A program made the position numbers and the translations under genes. Below are positions 4,850 through 15,430 of a stretch of DNA of 17,626 bases, piece by piece. The DNA is taken from NCBI GenBank assembly GCA_964420125.1, contig CAYQQQ010000041.1, positions 1-17,626 on the forward strand, read 5' to 3'. The notes beneath the pieces were generated by a model. It was not told where the DNA came from. It did no database searches and saw only the letters and a program-made list of their open reading frames with translations. Within the stretch, counting starts at the first letter, position 1; each line of letters starts with the position of its first letter. The DNA comes from CAYQQQ01 sp964420125 (GTDB taxonomy: Bacteria > Actinomycetota > Acidimicrobiia > Acidimicrobiales > Microtrichaceae).

Positions 4850-5620
4850 ATGGAGAACCCGAGGCCTGAGAAGGTGGCTGTGGTGGAGGAGGTGCGTGAG
4901 AAGCTCGCCTCCGCCGAGGCCGTGGTGTTCACCGAGTACCGAGGACTGACCGTCCGCGACCTGCAGCAGCTGCGCTCGTCGCTGCGCGACGTGGGTGGTG
5001 AGTACAAGGTCTACAAGAACACCCTGGTTCGGCGGGCGACCGCTGAGCTGGAGATCGACCTGGGCGACACGCTGACGGGGCCCACCGCGCTCACGTTCGT
5101 GGGTCCCCGGCCCGACGGCTCCCCCGGCGACGCGGTGTTGGTGGCGAAGGCCATCAAGGCCTTCGCCAAGGCCAATCCGCTGCTGGTGGTCAAGGGCGGC
5201 CGACTCGGCGAGCAGTTGCTCGACGAAGCCGGCGTGATCGCCCTCGCCGACGTCGCACCCCGCGAGGTGCTGCTCGCCCGCCTGGCTGGCGGCATGGCTG
5301 CGCCGATGACGAACTTCGCCCGCCTGCTGCAGGCGGTACCCCAGAAGTTCGCCTACGCGCTGCAGGCGCTGGTCGAAGCCGGAGGTGCCCCCGGGGCGCC
5401 GGCCGGCGACGTGGCCGAACCGAGCACCGAGGCCGTCTCTGCGGCGGATGCCGACGACACCGTGGCAGCAGGAGCTGCCGAAGCCGAGGCGGACGAAGCC
5501 GCCGCGGAGGAAGTGACCGAGAACAACGAGGAGGCCACCGCTGCAGAGGCGGAGGCCGCGGCCGGCGAGAGCGGCGACGGTGAGGACACCGCCGCCGGCA
5601 CCGATGCCGCAGAGGAGTGA
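4850..5620 (+). CDS. rplJ: 50S ribosomal protein L10 with acidic C-terminal tail
   Basis: L10 is the base of the ribosomal stalk: its N-terminal globular part binds 23S rRNA beside L11, and its C-terminal helix carries L7/L12 dimers. Residues 1 to about 175 form a normal L10 (VFTEYRGLTVRDLQQLR, YKVYKNTLVRRA, then the helix ending PQKFAYALQALVEAG). Typical L10 is about 165-180 residues. Here there are 256, the extra roughly 80 being an Ala/Glu/Asp-rich low-complexity tail after the L12-binding helix. ATG 4850 has a near-perfect ribosome site 6 nt upstream. The stop is 2 nt before rplL. The tail may be flexible and acidic like L12 or archaeal stalk tails, but its function is unknown. Confidence 0.96.
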   Translation: MENPRPEKVAVVEEVREKLASAEAVVFTEYRGLTVRDLQQLRSSLRDVGGEYKVYKNTLVRRATAELEIDLGDTLTGPTALTFVGPRPDGSPGDAVLVAKAIKAFAKANPLLVVKGGRLGEQLLDEAGVIALADVAPREVLLARLAGGMAAPMTNFARLLQAVPQKFAYALQALVEAGGAPGAPAGDVAEPSTEAVSAADADDTVAAGAAEAEADEAAAEEVTENNEEATAAEAEAAAGESGDGEDTAAGTDAAEE

Positions 5621-5622
5621 CC

Positions 5623-6006
5623 ATGACCAAGGACGAGATCCTGGACGCCATCGCCGGCATGTCGGTGCTGGAGCTGTCCGAGCTGCTCAAGGACTTCGAG
5701 GAGCGCTTCGGGGTGACCGCGGCCGCGCCGGTGGCCGCCGTCGCTGCCGCGCCGGCTGGCGGAGGCGGTGACGCTGCCGAGGCCGATGAGGAGAAGACCT
5801 CCTTCGACGTCGTGCTCACCGATGCAGGTGAGAAGAAGATCGGCGTGATCAAGGAGGTCCGTGGCCTGACCAGCTTGGGGCTGAAGGAGGCCAAGGACCT
5901 GGTGGAGTCGGCTCCCAAGGCCGTGCTCGAAGGTGTGCCCAAGGATGAGGCCGAGAGGGCCAAGGAGGCACTCGAGGGCGCAGGCGCCACCGTCGAGATC
6001 AAGTGA
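5623..6006 (+). CDS. rplL: 50S ribosomal protein L7/L12
   Basis: L7/L12 is the multicopy stalk protein that recruits and activates translational GTPases. The 127 residues show the N-terminal dimerisation domain (1-32), an Ala/Gly/Pro hinge (about 33-56, including a GGGG run), and the C-terminal factor-binding domain (57-127) with EKTSFDVVL, KKIGVIKEVRGLTSLGLKEAKDLVE and the end GATVEIK. I chose ATG 5623 with GAGGAG (5612-5617) upstream. An in-frame GTG at 5617 overlaps the rplJ stop but lies inside the ribosome site. The 2-nt gap to rplJ points to translational coupling. The next gene starts 12 nt downstream. Confidence 0.98.
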   Translation: MTKDEILDAIAGMSVLELSELLKDFEERFGVTAAAPVAAVAAAPAGGGGDAAEADEEKTSFDVVLTDAGEKKIGVIKEVRGLTSLGLKEAKDLVESAPKAVLEGVPKDEAERAKEALEGAGATVEIK

Positions 6007-6018
6007 GCGACGGCCACC

Positions 6019-6486
6019 ATGGCCGATGAACCGCACCCACCGGGGGCCGCTGCGGCGGCCCCCGGTGCGCGTCCGGGCCGAGCGGCGTCCTCGGGTGAAC
6101 CGGACCCTGTGCCGGTGCTGCTCTTCGTGTACGGCACGCTGCAGCCTGGGGCGGAGGCGTGGCACCTGCTCGCCCCCCACACCCGATCGACCTCGTCCAC
6201 GAGCGTGGCAGGAGCGTTGTGGGACACGGGGCTCGGCTACCCCGCGCTCACCCTGGACGTCGGGGGCCCCGAGACGGTGCCGGGCGTGGTCGTGGAGCTC
6301 GACCCTGGCCGGGCGGCTGTCGTGCTGGAGGAGCTGGACTCCTACGAAGCCGTGCACGACAGCTGCTACGTCCGGTGCCTGGTCCGCACCGCCGATGGCC
6401 GGACGGCCTGGGCCTACGACTGGAGCGGGCCGGTGTCGGGGTTCCGGCGAATACGTCGGTGGCCACCGAGCGTCGAGAACCCTTGA
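6019..6486 (+). CDS. Gamma-glutamylcyclotransferase-like (GGCT/AIG2-fold) protein
   Basis: This 155-residue protein has the GGCT-like fold signature: a beta-strand running into VYGTLQPG (37-44), which forms the substrate-binding loop. ELDSYEAVHDSCYVR (105-119) follows, where the glutamate of the LDxYE motif (about E110) aligns with the general base of this family, and the closing W-rich tail ends near RRIRRWPPS. Members act on gamma-glutamyl amines or peptides, releasing 5-oxoproline, but many bacterial ones are unassigned, so no substrate is claimed. The first 30 residues are Ala/Pro-rich and not part of the fold, and a GTG at 6109 is a possible later start. The gene begins 12 nt after rplL with a weak ribosome site and is followed by a terminator-like element. 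It therefore rides on the rplJL transcript. Confidence 0.8.
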   Translation: MADEPHPPGAAAAAPGARPGRAASSGEPDPVPVLLFVYGTLQPGAEAWHLLAPHTRSTSSTSVAGALWDTGLGYPALTLDVGGPETVPGVVVELDPGRAAVVLEELDSYEAVHDSCYVRCLVRTADGRTAWAYDWSGPVSGFRRIRRWPPSVENP

Positions 6487-6552
6487 CCACGCAGCCGGCG
6501 TTCTTTACGCTCCACGAAGCTCGCGGGTCACGGCCCGTCGGGTCGAGTTCAT

Positions 6553-6585
6553 GCCCCACGCGTGGGGCGGGGGCTCCGCGCCCCC
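6553..6585 (+). terminator. Double inverted repeat before the rpoB promoter
   Basis: A perfect 16-nt palindrome, GCCCCACGCGTGGGGC (6553-6568), is immediately followed by GGGGGC (6569-6574) pairing with GCCCCC (6580-6585) around TCCGC, then TCTGTT. The second hairpin with a partly T-rich tail is a reasonable intrinsic terminator for the rplJL-GGCT transcript. It lies 4 nt before the rpoB -35 box. Confidence 0.55.
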
Positions 6586-6589
6586 TCTG

Positions 6590-6618
6590 TTGACCTGCCT
6601 GCTCGGCGCGCGTACCAT
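6590..6618 (+). promoter_or_regulatory. rpoBC promoter
   Basis: TTGACC (6590-6595) and TACCAT (6613-6618) with a 17-nt spacer make the best sigma-A-type promoter in the window. It implies rpoBC can be transcribed independently of the ribosomal protein genes. The predicted leader is about 115 nt, pyrimidine-rich near its 5' end. Confidence 0.7.
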
Positions 6619-6677
6619 GATCGGTTGCCGTGCCCTGCCGCCCCATTTTCCCCACCACACCTTGTTCCCTCACTCGG

Positions 6678-6723
6678 TGTTCGGGGATCCGGCGCGTCCG
6701 GGTACCGCTGATCCGCCCGAACA
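6678..6723 (+). promoter_or_regulatory. Stem in the rpoB 5' leader beside the ribosome site
   Basis: TGTTCGGG (6678-6685) and CCCGAACA (6716-6723) are perfectly complementary, giving an 8-bp stem over a 30-nt GC-rich loop with a smaller CCGG/CCGG pairing inside. The stem ends 6 nt before AGGAG (6730-6734). It could control rpoB translation or be an RNase processing site; the sequence does not decide which. Confidence 0.45.
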
Positions 6724-6740
6724 GCGCCCAGGAGTAGCAG

Positions 6741-9700
6741 TTGTCCGCTCGTGCCACCATCCGGGACCGTTATTCGTTCGCGAACCTCGACGAGGTTCTC
6801 GAGCTGCCGGACCTGATCGCCATCCAGAGGAAGTCCTTCGAGTGGTTCGTCGAGCAGGGTCTCGCCGACGCCTTCCGGGACATCTCCCCGATCCGGGACT
6901 TCACCGAGACGCTCAGCCTCGAGCTCGAGTTCGATCCGTTCGACGAGGACCTTCGTCCACCGCCGAAGTTCACGGTGGAGGAGTGCAAGGAGAAGGACAT
7001 GACCTTCTCCGCGCCGATCTTCGCCCGGGCCCGCTTCATGAACGCCAACACGGGCGAGATCAAGGAGCAGACGGTCTTCATGGGGGACTTCCCGATGATG
7101 ACCGACAAGGGCACCTTCATCATCAACGGCACCGAGCGGGTCGTGGTGTCCCAGCTCGTGCGCTCCCCGGGGGTGATCTTCCAGCCCGGTGAGCGGTTCC
7201 GCCTGCGGAACCTGTCCAAGCACCAGCTGGTCACCGGCACGATCCACCCCTACCGGGGCGAGTGGATCGAGTTCGACGTCGAGCAGAAGCCGGGCAAGGA
7301 CCCGACCGCCGGCACCCGCGTCGCCCGCAAGCGGCGCCTGTCGCTGTTCGTGCTCCTGCGGGCCCTCGGCTACGACGAGGAGCACGCCCCCGGCTTCCTC
7401 GAGGCGTTCGTGCGCCACTTCGACTTCCTCGAGGGCCAGTGGGAGAAGGACCGGGAGCTGGCGCCCACCCAGGAAGAGGCGCTGATCGAGATCTACAAGC
7501 GCGCCCGCCCGGGCGAGCCCGCCACGGTCGAGTCGGCCCGCGCCTACTTCAACAACGCCTTCTTCGAGGCCCGTCGCTACGACCTCTCACGGGTGGGCCG
7601 CTACAAGCTCAACCGCAAGCTCGGCCCGGAGATCGACCGCCTCGAGGAGCAGTTCCCCCAGCTGCGCGGCCTGCTGGACCGGCCGGACCCCGACCAGTCG
7701 GTGCTCAGCCGCTGCGAGGTGCTGGCCTCGTGCACGTACCTGCTGAACCTGGCCGCCGGCACCCACGGCTACCGCCTCGACGACCAGGACCACTTCGCCA
7801 ACCGCCGGATCCGTTCGGTGGGCGAGCTCATCCAGAACCAGGTCCGCATCGGCCTGTCCCGCATGGAGCGGGTGGTGCGCGAGCGCATGACCACCCAGGA
7901 CGTGGAGGCCATCACCCCCACCACCCTGATCAACATCCGTCCGGTGGTGGCGGCCATCAAGGAGTTCTTCGGGACCTCCCAGCTCAGCCAGTTCATGGAC
8001 CAGGTCAACCCCCTGTCCGGTCTGACCCACCGGCGGCGCCTCTCGGCGCTCGGTCCCGGCGGTCTCAGCCGCGAGCGCGCTGGGTTCGAGGTGCGCGACG
8101 TGCACTTCTCCCACTACGGCCGCATGTGCCCCATCGAGACGCCGGAGGGACCGAACATCGGCCTCATCGGTGCGCTGGCCACCTTCGGCCGGGTGAACCA
8201 GTTCGGCTTCATCGAGACCCCCTACCGCAAGGTCGAGAAGGGCAAGGTCACCGACGAGATCGTGTGGCTGCCGGCGGACGAGGAGGAGGAGTACATCGTC
8301 GCCCAGGCGAACACGCCGTTGAACCCCGACGGCTCCTTCGCCGGTGATCGCGTGCTCGTGCGGCGCTCCCCCCAGGCCGCCTCGCTGTCGGACCTCAAGC
8401 TGCAGCTCGAGCGCGACGAGTTCCTCGGTGCCACCACCGAGATCTCCGCCGTGCCGCCCGAAGAGGTCCAGCTCATGGACGTCTCCCCACGCCAGATCGT
8501 GTCGGTGGCCGCTGCGCTCATCCCCTTCCTCGAGCACGACGATGCCAACCGCGCGCTCATGGGGGCGAACATGCAGCGCCAGGCCGTGCCGCTGCTGCGG
8601 GCGGAAGCCCCCTACATCGGCACCGGCATCGAGGGACGAGCCGCTCGCGACGCTGCCGACATGATCCTCGCGAAGGAGGACGGCACCGTCCTCTCCGTCG
8701 ACGGGCGCTCGATCGTGATCGAGTACCGCAAGGCCGGCCGGGTCAACTACCGCCTCCACAAGTTCGAGCGATCCAACCAGGACACCTGCATCAACCAGAA
8801 GCCCCGTGTGGCGGAGGGTCAGAAGCTGCGTGCCGGCGACGTGATCGCCGAGGGTCCCTCGACCGACAACGGCGAGCTGGCGCTCGGCAAGAACCTGCTC
8901 GTCGCCTTCATGCCCTGGGAGGGCTACAACTTCGAGGACGCCATCATCCTCTCGGAGCGCCTGGTGCGCGACGACGTGCTCACCTCGGTGCACATCCACG
9001 AGCACGAGGTCGACGCCCGCGACACCAAGCTGGGCCCGGAGGAGATCACCCGGGACATCCCCAACCTCTCCGAGGAGATCCTCGCCGACCTCGACGAGCG
9101 CGGGATCATCCGCGTCGGTGCGGAGGTCGGTCCCGGCGACGTGCTGGTGGGCAAGGTCACGCCCAAGGGCGAGACCGAGCTCACTCCGGAGGAGCGCCTG
9201 CTGCGGGCCATCTTCGGCGAGAAGGCTCGCGAGGTGCGCGACACCTCCCTGAAGGTCCCTCACGGCGAGACCGGCAAGGTCATCGACGTCAAGGTGTTCA
9301 GCCGCTCCGACGACCACGAGCTGCCCCCCGGGGTCAACCAGCTCGTGCGGGTCTACGTCGCCCAGAAGCGCAAGATCTCCGTCGGGGACAAGCTGGCCGG
9401 TCGCCACGGCAACAAGGGCGTGATCTCCCGCATCCTGCCGGTGGAGGACATGCCGTACATGGCCGACGGGACCCCCGTCGACGTGATCCTCAACCCCCTC
9501 GGCGTGCCCTCCCGCATGAACGTGGGTCAGGTGCTCGAGGCTCACCTGGGCTGGGCGGCCCGCTGGGGTTGGGCCGACGGCGACCAGATGGTCGGCGAGG
9601 ACCCCATCCAGGGGACCGAGAGCAAGACGCGACCCACCACCCGGCCCTCCGTGCTGGTGGCCACGCCGGTGTTCGACGGGGCCAAGTGGGACGAGACCGA

Positions 9701-10328
9701 GATGGCGGGCAAGCACCCGACCATCCAGCGGATCTTCGAGAACCTGCGGCCGGAGTCGGCCGTCGGCGACCGGCTCATCGGCAACGACGGCAAGGTCACC
9801 CTCTTCAACGGCCGCACCGGGGAGCCCTACGACAACGCGGTCACAGTGGGCTACGCCTACATCCTGAAGCTGGCCCACCTGGTGGACGACAAGATCCACG
9901 CCCGCTCCACCGGCCCCTACTCGATGATCACCCAGCAGCCCCTGGGCGGGAAGGCGCAGTTCGGGGGGCAGCGCTTCGGCGAGATGGAGGTGTGGGCGCT
10001 CGAGGCCTACGGCTCCGCCTACTGCCTCCAGGAGCTGCTGACCATCAAGTCCGACGACACCCTCGGACGGGTCAAGGTCTACGAGGCGATCGTCAAGGGC
10101 GACAACATCCCCCAGCCCGGCATACCGGAGAGCTTCAAGGTGCTCATCAAGGAGATGCAGGCGCTGTGCCTCAACGTCGAGGTGCTGTCGCGCACCGGCG
10201 AGGAGATCAAGATGCGCGAGCTCGACGAGGACTTCTTCCGCGCTGCGGAGGAGCTGGGCATCGACCTGTCCCGCCCCGAGCGAGGTAGTGACGAAGAGGA
10301 CGCCCGCCGCCAGGCTGAGCGCGGCTGA
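6741..10328 (+). CDS. rpoB: DNA-directed RNA polymerase subunit beta
   Basis: RpoB forms half of the RNA polymerase active-site cleft and the rifampicin pocket. The 1195-residue protein starts at TTG 6741: AGGAG (6730-6734) lies 6 nt upstream, and MSARATIRDRYSFANLDEVLELPDLI aligns with family N-termini. The rifampicin region is at 411-439 (GTSQLSQFMDQVNPLSGLTH...), with Q417, D420, H430 and S435 corresponding to E. coli Q513, D516, H526 and S531, so it looks sensitive. V422 replaces the usual Asn (E. coli N518), and Phe replaces Pro in RDVHxSHYGRM. Catalytic-site lysines K884 (GDKLAGRHGNKG) and K892 correspond to E. coli K1065 and K1073. The acidic C-terminus runs on past the conserved LDEDFFRAAEELGIDL. 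rpoC begins 14 nt downstream. Confidence 0.98.
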   Translation: MSARATIRDRYSFANLDEVLELPDLIAIQRKSFEWFVEQGLADAFRDISPIRDFTETLSLELEFDPFDEDLRPPPKFTVEECKEKDMTFSAPIFARARFMNANTGEIKEQTVFMGDFPMMTDKGTFIINGTERVVVSQLVRSPGVIFQPGERFRLRNLSKHQLVTGTIHPYRGEWIEFDVEQKPGKDPTAGTRVARKRRLSLFVLLRALGYDEEHAPGFLEAFVRHFDFLEGQWEKDRELAPTQEEALIEIYKRARPGEPATVESARAYFNNAFFEARRYDLSRVGRYKLNRKLGPEIDRLEEQFPQLRGLLDRPDPDQSVLSRCEVLASCTYLLNLAAGTHGYRLDDQDHFANRRIRSVGELIQNQVRIGLSRMERVVRERMTTQDVEAITPTTLINIRPVVAAIKEFFGTSQLSQFMDQVNPLSGLTHRRRLSALGPGGLSRERAGFEVRDVHFSHYGRMCPIETPEGPNIGLIGALATFGRVNQFGFIETPYRKVEKGKVTDEIVWLPADEEEEYIVAQANTPLNPDGSFAGDRVLVRRSPQAASLSDLKLQLERDEFLGATTEISAVPPEEVQLMDVSPRQIVSVAAALIPFLEHDDANRALMGANMQRQAVPLLRAEAPYIGTGIEGRAARDAADMILAKEDGTVLSVDGRSIVIEYRKAGRVNYRLHKFERSNQDTCINQKPRVAEGQKLRAGDVIAEGPSTDNGELALGKNLLVAFMPWEGYNFEDAIILSERLVRDDVLTSVHIHEHEVDARDTKLGPEEITRDIPNLSEEILADLDERGIIRVGAEVGPGDVLVGKVTPKGETELTPEERLLRAIFGEKAREVRDTSLKVPHGETGKVIDVKVFSRSDDHELPPGVNQLVRVYVAQKRKISVGDKLAGRHGNKGVISRILPVEDMPYMADGTPVDVILNPLGVPSRMNVGQVLEAHLGWAARWGWADGDQMVGEDPIQGTESKTRPTTRPSVLVATPVFDGAKWDETEMAGKHPTIQRIFENLRPESAVGDRLIGNDGKVTLFNGRTGEPYDNAVTVGYAYILKLAHLVDDKIHARSTGPYSMITQQPLGGKAQFGGQRFGEMEVWALEAYGSAYCLQELLTIKSDDTLGRVKVYEAIVKGDNIPQPGIPESFKVLIKEMQALCLNVEVLSRTGEEIKMRELDEDFFRAAEELGIDLSRPERGSDEEDARRQAERG

Positions 10329-10342
10329 GAGGTACGAGCAAC

Positions 10343-14305
<3,963 letters not shown>

Positions 14306-14323
14306 TCGGCTCCACCGGGCGGT

Positions 14324-14352
14324 TTGCCGTGCCGGGAAGGCCCTTCTACGAT
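14324..14352 (+). promoter_or_regulatory. Promoter of rpsL-rpsG-fusA
   Basis: TTGCCG (14324-14329) and TACGAT (14347-14352) with a 17-nt spacer lie just after the rpoC stop. The following GGTCCATCG is nearly identical to the sequence after the rplK -10. This makes the str genes a separate transcription unit from rpoBC, although readthrough is possible because no clear terminator lies between them. Confidence 0.65.
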
Positions 14353-14424
14353 GGTCCATCGGCCTGTGGCCGCGCTCGTGCGCGCCACATGTCCATCCCG
14401 AAGACGGCTTCCGGCCGGTGGGTT

Positions 14425-14453
14425 CCGACAGCGCGTTGCGCTGCTGGTGTCGG
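14425..14453 (+). promoter_or_regulatory. rpsL leader hairpin
   Basis: CCGA (14425-14428) plus CAGCGC (14429-14434) pair with GCGCTG (14438-14443) and TCGG (14450-14453), with loop GTT and a 6-nt bulge on the 3' side. It lies about 50 nt before the rpsL start. It may be a regulatory leader element or part of a weak attenuator. No known motif is recognised. Confidence 0.35.
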
Positions 14454-14502
14454 CCCCCGATCCGGCCGCCCGAGCACAGCAGAAAGCACCTGAGGTCCCA
14501 CC

Positions 14503-14874
14503 GTGCCCACCATCGAGCAGCTGGTCCGCAAGGGCCGCAAGAACAAGCGCCGCAAGGAGTCCACGCCGGCGCTGAAGGGCGCGCCGCAGCGTCGTGGCGT
14601 GTGCACCCGCGTGTTCACCAGCTCGCCCAAGAAGCCGAACTCAGCGCTGCGGAAGGTGGCCCGTGTGCGCCTCAGCAGCGGCATCGAGGTGTCGGCCTAC
14701 ATCCCCGGTGAGGGCCACAACCTCCAGGAGCACAGCATCGTGCTGGTGCGCGGAGGACGTGTGAAGGACCTCCCCGGAGTCCGCTACAAGATCGTCCGCG
14801 GCACCCTCGATGCGTCGGGTGTCCGTGACCGCAAGCAGGCACGGTCCCGCTACGGCGCCAAGAAGGAGTCCTGA
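14503..14874 (+). CDS. rpsL: 30S ribosomal protein S12
   Basis: S12 lies at the decoding centre and checks codon-anticodon pairing. The 123 residues begin at GTG 14503, with GAGGT about 8 nt upstream; MPTIEQLVRKGR is the standard N-terminus. The two loops tied to streptomycin response are wild-type: SPKKPNSALRK with K43, and GGRVKDLPGVRY with K88. The aspartate that is often methylthiolated (D89 here) is present. The C-terminus ARSRYGAKK is typical. The stop TGA shares its final A with the ATG of rpsG, a 1-nt overlap that couples the two genes. Confidence 0.98.
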   Translation: MPTIEQLVRKGRKNKRRKESTPALKGAPQRRGVCTRVFTSSPKKPNSALRKVARVRLSSGIEVSAYIPGEGHNLQEHSIVLVRGGRVKDLPGVRYKIVRGTLDASGVRDRKQARSRYGAKKES

Positions 14875-15344
14875 TGCCCCGCAAGGGTCCAGCCCCCCGA
14901 CGTGAGCTCCAGCCCGACCCGATCTACGGCTCGGTGCTGGTCACCCAGGTCGTCAACAAGGTCCTCCAGCGCGGCAAGCGCTCGACCGCCGAGAAGATCG
15001 TGTACGACGCGCTCACCACCATCGAGGAGCGCACCGGTGGCGACCCCATCGTCACCCTCAAGCGCGCCATCGACAACGTGAAGCCCCAGGTGGAGGTCCG
15101 CAGCCGTCGTGTCGGCGGTGCCACCTACCAGGTTCCGGTGGAGGTCAGGCCCCGCCGGGCCAACACCCTGGCCATCCGCTGGGTGGTCGGCTTCGCCCGC
15201 CAGCGTCGTGAGCGGACCATGGCCGAACGCCTCGCCAACGAGATCCTCGACGCCTCCAACGGCATCGGCGCGTCGATGAAGCGCAAGGAAGACCTGCACA
15301 AGATGGCCGAGTCGAACCGGGCCTTCGCCCACTACCGCTGGTGA
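14874..15344 (+). CDS. rpsG: 30S ribosomal protein S7
   Basis: S7 nucleates assembly of the 30S head and contacts E-site tRNA and mRNA. The 156 residues match the family: MPRKGPAPRRELQPDPIYGS, VTQVVNKVLQRGKRSTAEKIVYDAL, the conserved VEVRSRRVGGATYQVPVEVRP, and the C-terminal HKMAESNRAFAHYRW. The start overlaps the rpsL stop, and AAGGAG inside the end of rpsL serves as its ribosome site. In E. coli S7 represses its own operon from the rpsL-rpsG gap. Here that gap does not exist, so such control would have to act elsewhere. Confidence 0.98.
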   Translation: MPRKGPAPRRELQPDPIYGSVLVTQVVNKVLQRGKRSTAEKIVYDALTTIEERTGGDPIVTLKRAIDNVKPQVEVRSRRVGGATYQVPVEVRPRRANTLAIRWVVGFARQRRERTMAERLANEILDASNGIGASMKRKEDLHKMAESNRAFAHYRW

Positions 15345-15430
15345 ACCGTCCGCTGCCCATCGGCAGCGGACACCGACCATCGGACCGACACCCACCGATT
15401 TCCCCCGACCCCTCACGACTGAGACGAGCG

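Noticed and set aside
14389..14493. 34-codon ORF in the rpsL leader ending 9 nt before rpsL
   Set aside because: It has no ribosome site before its ATG. It resembles the rplJ case only in where it stops.
14623..14770. Streptomycin-resistance changes in rpsL
   Set aside because: K43 and K88 are both present, so the sequence looks sensitive.
15341..15430. Longer EF-G start at GTG 15341
   Set aside because: The added 30 residues are not EF-G-like, overlap the rpsG stop, and ATG 15431 gives the standard N-terminus.
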